NCBI GenBank assembly: GCA_052390115.1
Contig: JBQTHE010000057.1
Location: 22,224 to 86,223 of the forward strand
Reading direction: 5' to 3'
Source: GCA-003244245 sp052390115
GTDB taxonomy: Bacteria > Actinomycetota > Actinomycetes > Mycobacteriales > Pseudonocardiaceae
Length of the DNA stretch: 64,000 nt
The position numbers were made by a program, and so were the translations under genes. The notes under the pieces were generated by a model. That model did not search any database. It was not told the DNA's origin and saw nothing but the letters and a program-made list of their open reading frames with translations. Of this stretch, positions 6,539-13,907 are shown one piece after another (position 1 is the stretch's first letter; every line of letters starts with the position of its first letter).

Positions 6539-9448
6539 GTGATTGAGGGCGCCCACCCGCGCATCACCCAGCCGCCCGAACCTTTCCCGTTCCTTGGCCG
6601 ATCCCGGGAGTTGGCGGCCCTGCGGCAGGTGCTCCGCGACACCCGCCACAAAGGCGGCAAGGCCGCGGTCGTGCGGGGCGAAGCCGGGATCGGGAAGACC
6701 CGGCTGCTGGCGAAGATCTTGGATCACGCCGATGAGCAGGGCTTCCAGGTCCTCTCAGGTACGACCGACGAGCTGGCTTGCGACCGGCCACTCGGGGCAC
6801 TGATCGAGGCTTTCGGGCTGCAGGCCGATTCGGCAGATCCGGATCGAGCCGCGATCGGCCGGCTGATCACCGGGGATTCGGACCGCCGGGTCCCCCAGAC
6901 TCCCGTCCTCGCTGCGGATGTCGGTTTTCGCATTATCGACGAGTCGGTAGCCCTGCTGGAGCGATTGGCCACCGACCGGCCGGTGGTTGTCGCCTTCGAG
7001 GACCTGCACTGGGCCGATCCGTCGACCCTGCGCGCCGTCCGGGCCATCAGTCGGGCCCTGCCCGACCTGCCGGTGGCGCTGCTGGTGACGCTGCGGCCCT
7101 TCCCTGAACGCTCCGAGCTGGCGAAGCTGATAGACGAGCTGGTGCGCCACGGCGCAGCTGCGTTGACGCTGGCGGCGCTGGACGACCCGACGGTCATCGC
7201 GCTGGCCGAAGTGGTCGCCGGCGCGCCACCCGCCACGGTGCTGTCCGGACAACTCTCGTGGGCCGGGGGGAACCCGCTGTTCGTGATCGAGCTGGTCAAG
7301 GCCCTGCGCGAGCAGGGCAGCCTGATCCTTCGCCACGGCCGGGCCGATGTCGCAGACCTCGCACTGCCCCCGAACCTGCCGCTGACCATCCTGCGACGGG
7401 TGAGCAACCTGGCGCCGCAGACGCTGGAGGTCCTCAGGGTCGCAGCGGTGCTGGGGCGGGAGTTCTCGGTGGCCGAGCTGTCCATGGTCACCGGCAGCAG
7501 CGCCGTCGCGCTGCTGCCCGAGCTGGACGGGGCCCTGCGTGCAGGCCTGCTGGCGGAGTCGGCGATGGGGCTGGTCTTCCGTCATGAGCTCATCCGGGAG
7601 GCGATCTATCGCGACGTCACCCCGGTCCTGCGCCAAGGCCTGCACCGGGAGGTGGCCAGGGTCTTGACCGCGGCCGGCGCCCCCGTGGGCCGGGTGGCCG
7701 ACCACCTGTTCCTGGGGGCGTCGGCTGCGGATCCCGAAGCTCGACGGTGGTTGCGCCAAGCGGCTGCCGAGGCCGCACCCCGATCGCTGGCGGTCGCGGT
7801 CAAGCTGTGCGAGCGAGCATTCCACCTCACCAGCGCCGACGATCCGGACCGAGAGGCGGTGGCAGCGGAGCTGGCACCGTTGCTGTTGCAGGCGGGTCGA
7901 CCGAAGGACGCCGAGCAGGTCGCCCGGGAAGTCCTGGCCCGCGGTCCCAGGGCAGCACACGAGGTCGTCCTGCGACGGGCGCTGGGGGAGGTCTTGTGGG
8001 CGATCGGCTGGCTCGAACCGGCCGTCACCGAACTCGAAACCGTTGCCCGTGTGCCCGGCGCCTCGGACCGCGACCGGGCCGGTTCGCTGGCCTTGGCGGC
8101 CAACATCAGGATATTCCTCGGCGATCCGCAGGGAGCGCAGGACCAGGCGCACCGGGCCCGTGCATTGGGACCCGATGACGACTTCACCGGCTGCCTCGCC
8201 GCTCAAACCCTGGCCCTGGCGGCACACGCGAGAGGCGAGTCGGCCGGGGCAGTGGAGCTGGCGCAGCGGGCCGTCGAGATCGCGGCCCGCAGCCGAGACC
8301 CCCGAGTCGGTCACCTGCACCCGCACCTGCACCTCGGGATGGCGCTGCTCGACGCCGACCGCCGGGACGAGGCTGCGGCCACGCTCCAGCTGGGCATGCA
8401 GTTGAGCGAGGAGCGCGGCAACGTCATGTGGCTGCCCCTGCATCACGCGATGCTGGCCATGCACCGAGTCATGAGCGGCGAGCTGACCGACGCCTTGGCC
8501 GAGGCGGAGGCCGGCCTGGTGCTCGCCGACGAGGTAGGCACCCGCCTGCACGCTCCCCTGCTGCACGGCGTGGCCGCCCTGGTCGCCCTCCAACAGGGCG
8601 ACATCGCCACCGGTGAGGCCCGGATGTCCGACGCCGAGGCGGAGTTCATCGCTTCAGTCAGCCAAGACTGGCAACTCACCGCCGTCGCGGACGGCATCCG
8701 GATGGCCGGAGCCCGCTGGCCGCTGGAGTGGGGCCTGTGGATCCAGGCGCTGCTCTGCGAGGCTCGGGGCGATACCGGCCAGGCGCGTGCGCTGCTGGAG
8801 GACGCCTGGGAATTGGCTGCTCCCTTGCGTTTCTGCTTGTCCTACCGGTTCTTGGGACCCGACCTGGTCCGGCTGGCGGTCGAGGCAGGCGACCGTGAGC
8901 GAGCGGCTGCAGTGGCTGACGAGGTAGCCGGCGGTGCCCGGCGCTCCGGGGTACCCGGCGCAACCGCTGCGGCGCTGCGCTGCCGGGGTCTGGTCGACGA
9001 CGATCCCACGGTGCTGCTGGCCGCAGTGCAGACCTACCGCCAGGGGCCGCAGACCGTGGAGCTCGCGCTGGCCGGTGAGGATGCCGGCGCGGCGTTGTGC
9101 CGGGCCGGTCGCGCGGCGGAGGCGATTCCCGTCTTGAGTCACGTCCTGGACTTCTACCTGCGGACCGGCACGCAGCGGGGGGCTGCCCGGGTGGAAGCGG
9201 CGCTGCGGGCGCTGGGAGTCCGGCGGCGGCGGGTGGGGCGCGCACGCCGACCGTCGACGGGTTGGGAGAGCTTGACCGACAGCGAACTGGCCGTCGCGCG
9301 GCTGGCAGCCGACGGCCTGACCAACCGCCAGATCGGAGACCAGCTGTTCATCTCCCGCCGAACGGTGGGGACCCACCTCACCCACATCTTCCAGAAACTA
9401 GAAATCCAAACCCGCACCCAACTCGCCCGCCGCCACGTACAGCGATAA
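6539..9448 (+). CDS. LAL-family transcriptional regulator (AAA ATPase + LuxR HTH)
   Basis: The 969-residue protein is a large ATP-binding LuxR-type regulator. An N-terminal AAA/NACHT-like ATPase carries Walker A GEAGIGKTRLL (residues ~45-55) and Walker B VVVAFEDLHWADP (~150). A long TPR-like helical middle (residues ~400-890) follows, and then a LuxR HTH at residues ~905-965 (LTDSELAVARLAADGLTNRQ to ISRRTVGTHLTHIFQKL). Length and order are typical of MalT/LAL regulators that activate catabolic or secondary-metabolite genes in response to a ligand bound by the helical region. GTG 6539 lies 30 bp after the isomerase-like paralogue, so the three genes may be co-transcribed. No strong Shine-Dalgarno is visible. 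Confidence 0.88.
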   Translation: MIEGAHPRITQPPEPFPFLGRSRELAALRQVLRDTRHKGGKAAVVRGEAGIGKTRLLAKILDHADEQGFQVLSGTTDELACDRPLGALIEAFGLQADSADPDRAAIGRLITGDSDRRVPQTPVLAADVGFRIIDESVALLERLATDRPVVVAFEDLHWADPSTLRAVRAISRALPDLPVALLVTLRPFPERSELAKLIDELVRHGAAALTLAALDDPTVIALAEVVAGAPPATVLSGQLSWAGGNPLFVIELVKALREQGSLILRHGRADVADLALPPNLPLTILRRVSNLAPQTLEVLRVAAVLGREFSVAELSMVTGSSAVALLPELDGALRAGLLAESAMGLVFRHELIREAIYRDVTPVLRQGLHREVARVLTAAGAPVGRVADHLFLGASAADPEARRWLRQAAAEAAPRSLAVAVKLCERAFHLTSADDPDREAVAAELAPLLLQAGRPKDAEQVAREVLARGPRAAHEVVLRRALGEVLWAIGWLEPAVTELETVARVPGASDRDRAGSLALAANIRIFLGDPQGAQDQAHRARALGPDDDFTGCLAAQTLALAAHARGESAGAVELAQRAVEIAARSRDPRVGHLHPHLHLGMALLDADRRDEAAATLQLGMQLSEERGNVMWLPLHHAMLAMHRVMSGELTDALAEAEAGLVLADEVGTRLHAPLLHGVAALVALQQGDIATGEARMSDAEAEFIASVSQDWQLTAVADGIRMAGARWPLEWGLWIQALLCEARGDTGQARALLEDAWELAAPLRFCLSYRFLGPDLVRLAVEAGDRERAAAVADEVAGGARRSGVPGATAAALRCRGLVDDDPTVLLAAVQTYRQGPQTVELALAGEDAGAALCRAGRAAEAIPVLSHVLDFYLRTGTQRGAARVEAALRALGVRRRRVGRARRPSTGWESLTDSELAVARLAADGLTNRQIGDQLFISRRTVGTHLTHIFQKLEIQTRTQLARRHVQR

Positions 9449-9526
9449 GCATGGTAACGTCTAGTTACTCCCCGGCGATGAGAACGGCAGGACTGGTCAC
9501 GCTATCGTGCGGTGGGGGACCTGACG

Positions 9527-10273
9527 ATGCACCTCAGAGTCACCGATCGGTCGTTGATCGGGTCTGCCTTCCGTGCCGTGCTGGCCTTCGTGTTGCTGAC
9601 CTCGCTGCTGTTCGCGGAAGACCCTGTCGCCACCGCCGAGCCAGAGGACTACGGCCAATACTCGCTGATGAGTCAGCGCCATGCGGGAAAGTTCTACTCC
9701 GGCGGGAGCCCGGCGGGGCAGTGGGCTTGGACACCGCTGGGCAACGAGTCGGAGGTGTTGTGGGGCGACCCGGCGACGTGGCCACCGGCCAACGCGGAAC
9801 GGTTCATCCACTCCGGCGACTGGGTATTCCTCGACGGATGGCGCGACCATGGCACTTACTACGTGCAGCGGGTGCACCGGGAATTGATCGGGGACGGATC
9901 CTGCCGGAATCTGGAGCCGATGCCATCGGACGGGGGCCGCCAGCACTACGTGCGGTGGACGATCCCGCCCCGGGCGTACTGCCTTCAGGCGTGGGGCACC
10001 ATCACCGAACAGCTCACCGGCAAGACCGTGGACTTCCTTCACACCCAGGTGTGGTCCCCGCCTAGCAGTTGCCGCAACAGCTACCTCGGTACTCGAACCT
10101 GTATCCGTCAGTGGGAATCGTGGTGGGACAACAAGGACGCTCCCGGTACCCCGATCACCCGCAAACTCGAGCGCACCGTGTCACTCGCCCGCGGTGTCGG
10201 GATGGGCTTCGTGATCGACCAGTCGTACCCCCATCCTTGGCATGCCGAACTGCATTCCGAGTGGGCCTGGTAA
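9527..10273 (+). CDS. Secreted protein of unknown function
   Basis: The 248-residue protein starts with a clear Sec signal (charged N-terminus, AFRAVLAFVLLTSLLFA, cleavage probably after ATA near residue 35). The mature part is rich in Trp, Tyr and His, has four cysteines that could form two disulfides (SCRNLEP, YCLQAW, SCRNSYLGTRTC), and no repeats or anchor. I recognise no family. ATG 9527 has a GGGGGA Shine-Dalgarno 6 nt upstream and is preferred to the in-frame GTG 15 nt earlier. It stands alone between a LAL regulator and a converging MEDS gene. Confidence 0.65.
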   Translation: MHLRVTDRSLIGSAFRAVLAFVLLTSLLFAEDPVATAEPEDYGQYSLMSQRHAGKFYSGGSPAGQWAWTPLGNESEVLWGDPATWPPANAERFIHSGDWVFLDGWRDHGTYYVQRVHRELIGDGSCRNLEPMPSDGGRQHYVRWTIPPRAYCLQAWGTITEQLTGKTVDFLHTQVWSPPSSCRNSYLGTRTCIRQWESWWDNKDAPGTPITRKLERTVSLARGVGMGFVIDQSYPHPWHAELHSEWAW

Positions 10274-10309
10274 CTAGCGACCAAGGATCGCTAGACCCGG
10301 TGACACCGG

Positions 10310-11773
10310 CTACATGCCCTGCACGGGTGGCAGCGGGCCGACGGGACCAGGAAGTGGCCGACCGGCCCTCCGCCGACGTGCTTGCCCGTAGCGTTCGTGA
10401 GCGGCCTGCTTGCTCACCCCAAGCGAGTGGCCGATCTCGGTCCATGGCGCGCCACGTGTCCGGGCCAGCCGTACCAGCCTGGCCCGCCACCGATCCACGA
10501 CCCGAGCAAGAGTCTCCACCGCGGTCAAGGCCTCGAGTACCGGCTCCACCGGGCGCCCGTCTTTGGGCTGCTCGGTACTCACCGGGGCGGGCCGCTCAGT
10601 GCTTGTGATGACATCCTGCGGGAGGTATCGCCCGAAGCGCTCCGCCGCGTGCAGCGCCTCGTAGGTCTGCCACGGCAACGGCGTCGAGCGAGGGGGCGCA
10701 CGTCGGGTGCGCGGCGAAGGAATGCGCTCACCCGGGTCGTTGGACAGCTCACCCTGAGACGGGAGCTTCAGGTACACCCGGGTGGTGGTTCCCTGCGGGC
10801 TGGTGTGCTGCTGGACCAGGTCGGACAGGTAGCTGACCAGCAGGAGGCCACGGGTGTGCGGTCGGCTGGAGTCAGCCGGTTGGCCGACGAGGGGATCGAC
10901 GGAGTGGCTCGTGTCCCGCACTTCGCAGTCCTGAACTTCGCAGTCCCGCACTTCGCATACGAGGTAGCCCCGCTCAACCCAGATACACAGCGTGCCGGTC
11001 GGCCCGCCATGGACGAGGCTGTTCGCCGTCAGCTCACCGACGATCAGCTTGAGCTCCGCGTGATCGCCGTCAAGGCCGAGGCGAGTGGCCTGGTCGCTGG
11101 CGAACTGTCGAGCATGCGCCTGATTGGTGGCATCGAAGGTGAGGCTGGTGGCGGCTGCCGCCGTCAGGGGTTGGTCGTAGCCAGCGACGACGCGCTCCGG
11201 CGCAGAGGCGGTGCTGACCCGCTCCCCGCTGGCATCGATCAGCAGTGGGTGGCAGGCCTGCGCATCGGCGAGAGTCTGCGGGCCCACTCTGTCGGCGTCA
11301 TAGGGGCACAGGATGGTGACGGGCCGGCCGGCGAATGCGATATTGATCAACGCCTCGTGCTGGGCGCAGGCCGGGTATTCCATAGCGGCGCGGCCGGCCC
11401 ACCTGTGTTCGCCGATGATCCGGACCCGCCCGGAGGGGTGGGCGTCGGCGAAGGCTCGCAGCACGCTGGGGATGATCCGCCCCGGGTGCCGGCCGGCGCG
11501 GGTCATATCCAGCAGGCGCACCCGCCCGGCATCGGAGCCCAGTTCGGTAAGAATGAGCCGCAGGTTCGGGCCCGGCACTGCGACGGCCACAGGTTCGCCG
11601 GCCGCCAGCGCGTCGCGGATGAACGACACCGTGCCTTTGAGGTACTCCGCGGTACCGCGGTAGAAGAACGCCGAGTGTACAAACTCGTCGGCGGAGCGAG
11701 AACCGACCACACTCACCACCTCGTCTCGATGCGACCAGCAACGTGTGCCTGCCGACGGATCGGCAGGCACCAT
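10310..11773 (-). CDS. MEDS-HATPase-HTH regulatory protein
   Basis: The 487-residue chain has three parts. Residues ~20-200 are a MEDS (DcmR-type sensory) domain: HSAFFYRGTAEYLKGTVSFI, GEPVAVAVPGPNL and a cysteine-containing YPACAQHEALINIAF. Residues ~225-350 are an RsbW-like HATPase (LIVGELTANSLVHGG). The C-terminal ~60 residues hold an HTH, GAPWTEIGHSLGVSKQAAHERYGQA. This joins a putative small-molecule sensor, an anti-sigma-type ATPase and a DNA-binding module. A short in-frame repeat, CEVRDCEVQDCEVRD, interrupts the ATPase. ATG 11773 is preferred to the upstream in-frame start at 11872, which would add a segment without domain similarity. Confidence 0.75.
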   Translation of the reverse strand: MVPADPSAGTRCWSHRDEVVSVVGSRSADEFVHSAFFYRGTAEYLKGTVSFIRDALAAGEPVAVAVPGPNLRLILTELGSDAGRVRLLDMTRAGRHPGRIIPSVLRAFADAHPSGRVRIIGEHRWAGRAAMEYPACAQHEALINIAFAGRPVTILCPYDADRVGPQTLADAQACHPLLIDASGERVSTASAPERVVAGYDQPLTAAAATSLTFDATNQAHARQFASDQATRLGLDGDHAELKLIVGELTANSLVHGGPTGTLCIWVERGYLVCEVRDCEVQDCEVRDTSHSVDPLVGQPADSSRPHTRGLLLVSYLSDLVQQHTSPQGTTTRVYLKLPSQGELSNDPGERIPSPRTRRAPPRSTPLPWQTYEALHAAERFGRYLPQDVITSTERPAPVSTEQPKDGRPVEPVLEALTAVETLARVVDRWRARLVRLARTRGAPWTEIGHSLGVSKQAAHERYGQARRRRAGRPLPGPVGPLPPVQGM

Positions 11774-11879
11774 CACCGCGCCTCGCCCCGCTACCCAGAG
11801 TAGGTAGTGAACCCGCCAGTTACAACCCGATTGACGTTGCTCACAGCAAGTTGCGACCAAAAATCTGATCAAGCACCCG

Positions 11880-11939
11880 CATTCAGCGGGCTGAACGGGG
11901 TAAATCGGGTGCCGATAACCCCGCTCAGCCCGCTGAACG
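11880..11939. repeat. Dispersed palindrome, copy 1 (22-bp stem)
   Basis: Arms at 11880-11901 and 11918-11939 pair over 22 bp with two mismatches around a 16-nt loop. The arm core TTCAGCGGGCTGA is shared with the perfect hairpin at 45489-45552. Here it lies between divergent promoters, so it is not simply a terminator. Confidence 0.7.
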
Positions 11940-12032
11940 TGGGCGGTGACGGTCCGTCGAGCCGGGGCCGGGGGTGGGGTGGCTTAGGATTCGCCTTTCA
12001 GCGCAACGTTGATCGCAGTGAAGGAGGCGGCC

Positions 12033-12533
12033 GTGACGGCGATCGAGGACCTGGTGGATCGCAACACGCTTCGCGCGGGTAGCGGGCCCGGCGTGCTGCC
12101 GTCCCCGCCCAGCCTGGGTATCGCATTGGTGGCCTGCATGGACGCCCGGATCGACCCGGTCCACCTGCTCGGCCTGCGACCGGGCGAGGCACACGTGATC
12201 CGCAACGCGGGTGGCGTCGTCACTGACGACGTCATTCGCTCCCTGGCGGTCAGCCAACGAAAGCTGGGCACCACCGAGGTGATGCTGCTGCACCACACCA
12301 AGTGCGGGATGGCGACGTTCACCGACGAGGACTTCTGGTCCGAACTGCAGGAGGTCACCGGCCTGCGGCCGACCTGGGCGGTCGGGACATTCCGCGACGC
12401 CGAGTCCGACGTGCGGCAGTCGATGGAACAGGTTCGGCGCAGCCCCTTCCTGGCGAACACTACGGCGGTGCGTGGCTTCGTGGTGGATGTCGAGACCGGC
12501 GATCTCGCCGAGGTACCGCCGTCAAACCCGTGA
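12033..12533 (+). CDS. Beta-class carbonic anhydrase
   Basis: The 166-residue protein shows the zinc ligands of beta-carbonic anhydrases: CMDARID (Cys, with the Asp-Arg dyad) and HHTKCGM (His-x-x-Cys), plus IRNAGGVVTDDVIRSL. It interconverts CO2 and bicarbonate in the cytosol. GTG 12033 has a near-perfect AAGGAGG 5 nt upstream. The stop overlaps the mutY start by 4 bp (GTGA), so the genes are translationally coupled. The same neighbour pair occurs in mycobacteria (Rv3588c/Rv3589), although there the two genes are divergent, so the coupled co-directional arrangement here is a local difference. Confidence 0.88.
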   Translation: MTAIEDLVDRNTLRAGSGPGVLPSPPSLGIALVACMDARIDPVHLLGLRPGEAHVIRNAGGVVTDDVIRSLAVSQRKLGTTEVMLLHHTKCGMATFTDEDFWSELQEVTGLRPTWAVGTFRDAESDVRQSMEQVRRSPFLANTTAVRGFVVDVETGDLAEVPPSNP

Positions 12534-13393
12534 ACGCTGCGAAACTGATTGCCTGGTTCGACACACACGCGCGCGAGCTGCCCTGGCGCGAGCCTGGCAT
12601 CACACCGTGGGGTGTGCTGGTCAGCGAGGTCATGCTGCAGCAAACCCCGGTGCACCGCGTCGCCGGTGTGTGGACCGAGTGGGTAGCCCGCTGGCCCACA
12701 CCTTCGAGCCTGGCCGCCGACACGCCCGGCGCCGCTGTTCGCGCCTGGGGAAAGCTGGGCTACCCACGGCGGGCGCTGCGGCTGCACGCGGCCGCCCTAG
12801 CCATCGCCTCGCAGCACGACGACGTCGTCCCCGCCGAGGTGGACGTACTGCTTAGGCTGCCCGGGGTCGGCGCCTACACCGCCCGAGCGGTAGCGGCCTT
12901 CGGGTACGGACACCGCGTGCCGGTGGTAGACACCAACGTCCGGCGGGTGGTTGCTCGTGCAGTGCACGGCATGGCCGACCCCGCCGCGCCGTCGGTCTCC
13001 CGTGATCTGTCTGATGTGGATGGTGTACTGCCCGAGGCACAGGCCGCCCGGTTCTCTGCCGCGCTGATGGAGCTTGGCGCCGTGGTGTGCACCGCTCGCA
13101 ACCCGCGCTGCACCGACTGTCCGGTAGCCGGCCAGTGCGCCTGGGTGCGCGCCGGCAAGCCCGCCGGACCTGTCGCGAGTCGATCCGGGCAACGCTTTGC
13201 CGGCACCGACCGCCAGGTGCGCGGGTTGCTGCTCGACGTACTGCGGGCAACAGCCGACCCCGTACCCCGGGCCCGGCTGGACGCGGTCTGGGTCGACGCC
13301 CAGCAGCGAGATCGGTGCCTGAGCTCGCTGCTCATCGACGGTCTCGTGGAGCAGACCTTCGACGACCGCTTCGTCCTGCCCGGGGAGCGCTGA
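12530..13393 (+). CDS. mutY: A/G-specific adenine DNA glycosylase MutY
   Basis: The 287-residue protein removes adenine opposite 8-oxoguanine. It has the catalytic glutamate motif VSEVMLQQTPV (residues ~30-40), the helix-hairpin-helix LLRLPGVGAYTARAVAAF with the catalytic aspartate in VVDTNV, and the 4Fe-4S ligands in CTARNPRCTDCPVAGQC (C-x6-C-x2-C-x5-C). The C-terminal region is short and lacks a full NUDIX-like domain, as in other actinobacterial MutY proteins. The GTG start overlaps the carbonic anhydrase stop. Confidence 0.95.
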   Translation: MNAAKLIAWFDTHARELPWREPGITPWGVLVSEVMLQQTPVHRVAGVWTEWVARWPTPSSLAADTPGAAVRAWGKLGYPRRALRLHAAALAIASQHDDVVPAEVDVLLRLPGVGAYTARAVAAFGYGHRVPVVDTNVRRVVARAVHGMADPAAPSVSRDLSDVDGVLPEAQAARFSAALMELGAVVCTARNPRCTDCPVAGQCAWVRAGKPAGPVASRSGQRFAGTDRQVRGLLLDVLRATADPVPRARLDAVWVDAQQRDRCLSSLLIDGLVEQTFDDRFVLPGER

Positions 13394-13421
13394 GCGGCCG
13401 CAGCGCCCGTAGGCTGGCTAC

Positions 13422-13742
13422 ATGGCCATCGTGAAGATCAACGCTATCGAGGTGCCGGAAGGCGCGGGTCCCGAACTGGAGCGCCGGTTCGCCGCCCGCC
13501 ACGGCTCGGTGGAATCCGCCCCGGGCTTCCTGGGCTTCGAGCTGCTACGCCCCGTCGCCGGAGACGACCGGTACTTCGTCTACACCAAGTGGGAGACCGA
13601 GGAGCACTTCCAGGCCTGGCGCAACGGCCCGGCGATGGAAGCCCACTCCGGCGAACGAGCAAAGCCGGTAGCCACCGGCTCCTCCCTGCTCGAGTTCGAG
13701 GTAGTCCAGTCAGCCGAGCCGTCGCCCGGTAAGTCGGACTGA
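13422..13742 (+). CDS. mhuD: MhuD-like haem-degrading monooxygenase (ABM fold)
   Basis: The 106-residue protein is a single antibiotic-biosynthesis-monooxygenase ferredoxin-like domain: MAIVKINAIEVPEGAG, APGFLGFELLRP, YFVYTKWETEEHFQAW. The conserved histidine (EAHSGERA) and the asparagine near the start (KINAIEV) correspond to haem-contacting positions of mycobacterial MhuD (Rv3592). It would open haem to release iron. Position next to mutY is as in mycobacteria, which supports orthology. No iron box is seen immediately upstream. A convergent strong hairpin at 13851-13894 probably ends its transcript. Confidence 0.82.
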   Translation: MAIVKINAIEVPEGAGPELERRFAARHGSVESAPGFLGFELLRPVAGDDRYFVYTKWETEEHFQAWRNGPAMEAHSGERAKPVATGSSLLEFEVVQSAEPSPGKSD

Positions 13743-13796
13743 GCCGGGAAGTCGGCCTGCGCGCTGGTGATCGGGCGGCTCCGGCAGGGGGCCGGT

Positions 13797-13840
13797 GTGC
13801 ACCAGAGCGGGACACAGCGTGCACCAGAGCCGGACATGCC
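13797..13840. repeat. Two tandem 22-bp repeat units
   Basis: Units 13797-13818 and 13819-13840 both begin GTGCACCAGAGC and continue with a GGACA core. They belong to the same 22-bp family as the five-unit array at 22226-22340 (consensus GTRCAC..GAGC.GGACA.GC). Confidence 0.7.
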
Positions 13841-13850
13841 GGGAGGCGCG

Positions 13851-13894
13851 CACGAGGGGCCCCGATCCGGCGCTGCGGATCGGGGCCCCTCGTG
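13851..13894. terminator. Bidirectional hairpin terminator between mhuD and clpC1
   Basis: A perfect 19-bp stem (13851-13869 with 13876-13894) closes a 6-nt GCGCTG loop. It sits between convergent genes. There is no U-run, as is common for actinomycete terminators. Confidence 0.8.
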
Positions 13895-13907
13895 GTGTCG
13901 GTCAGGA

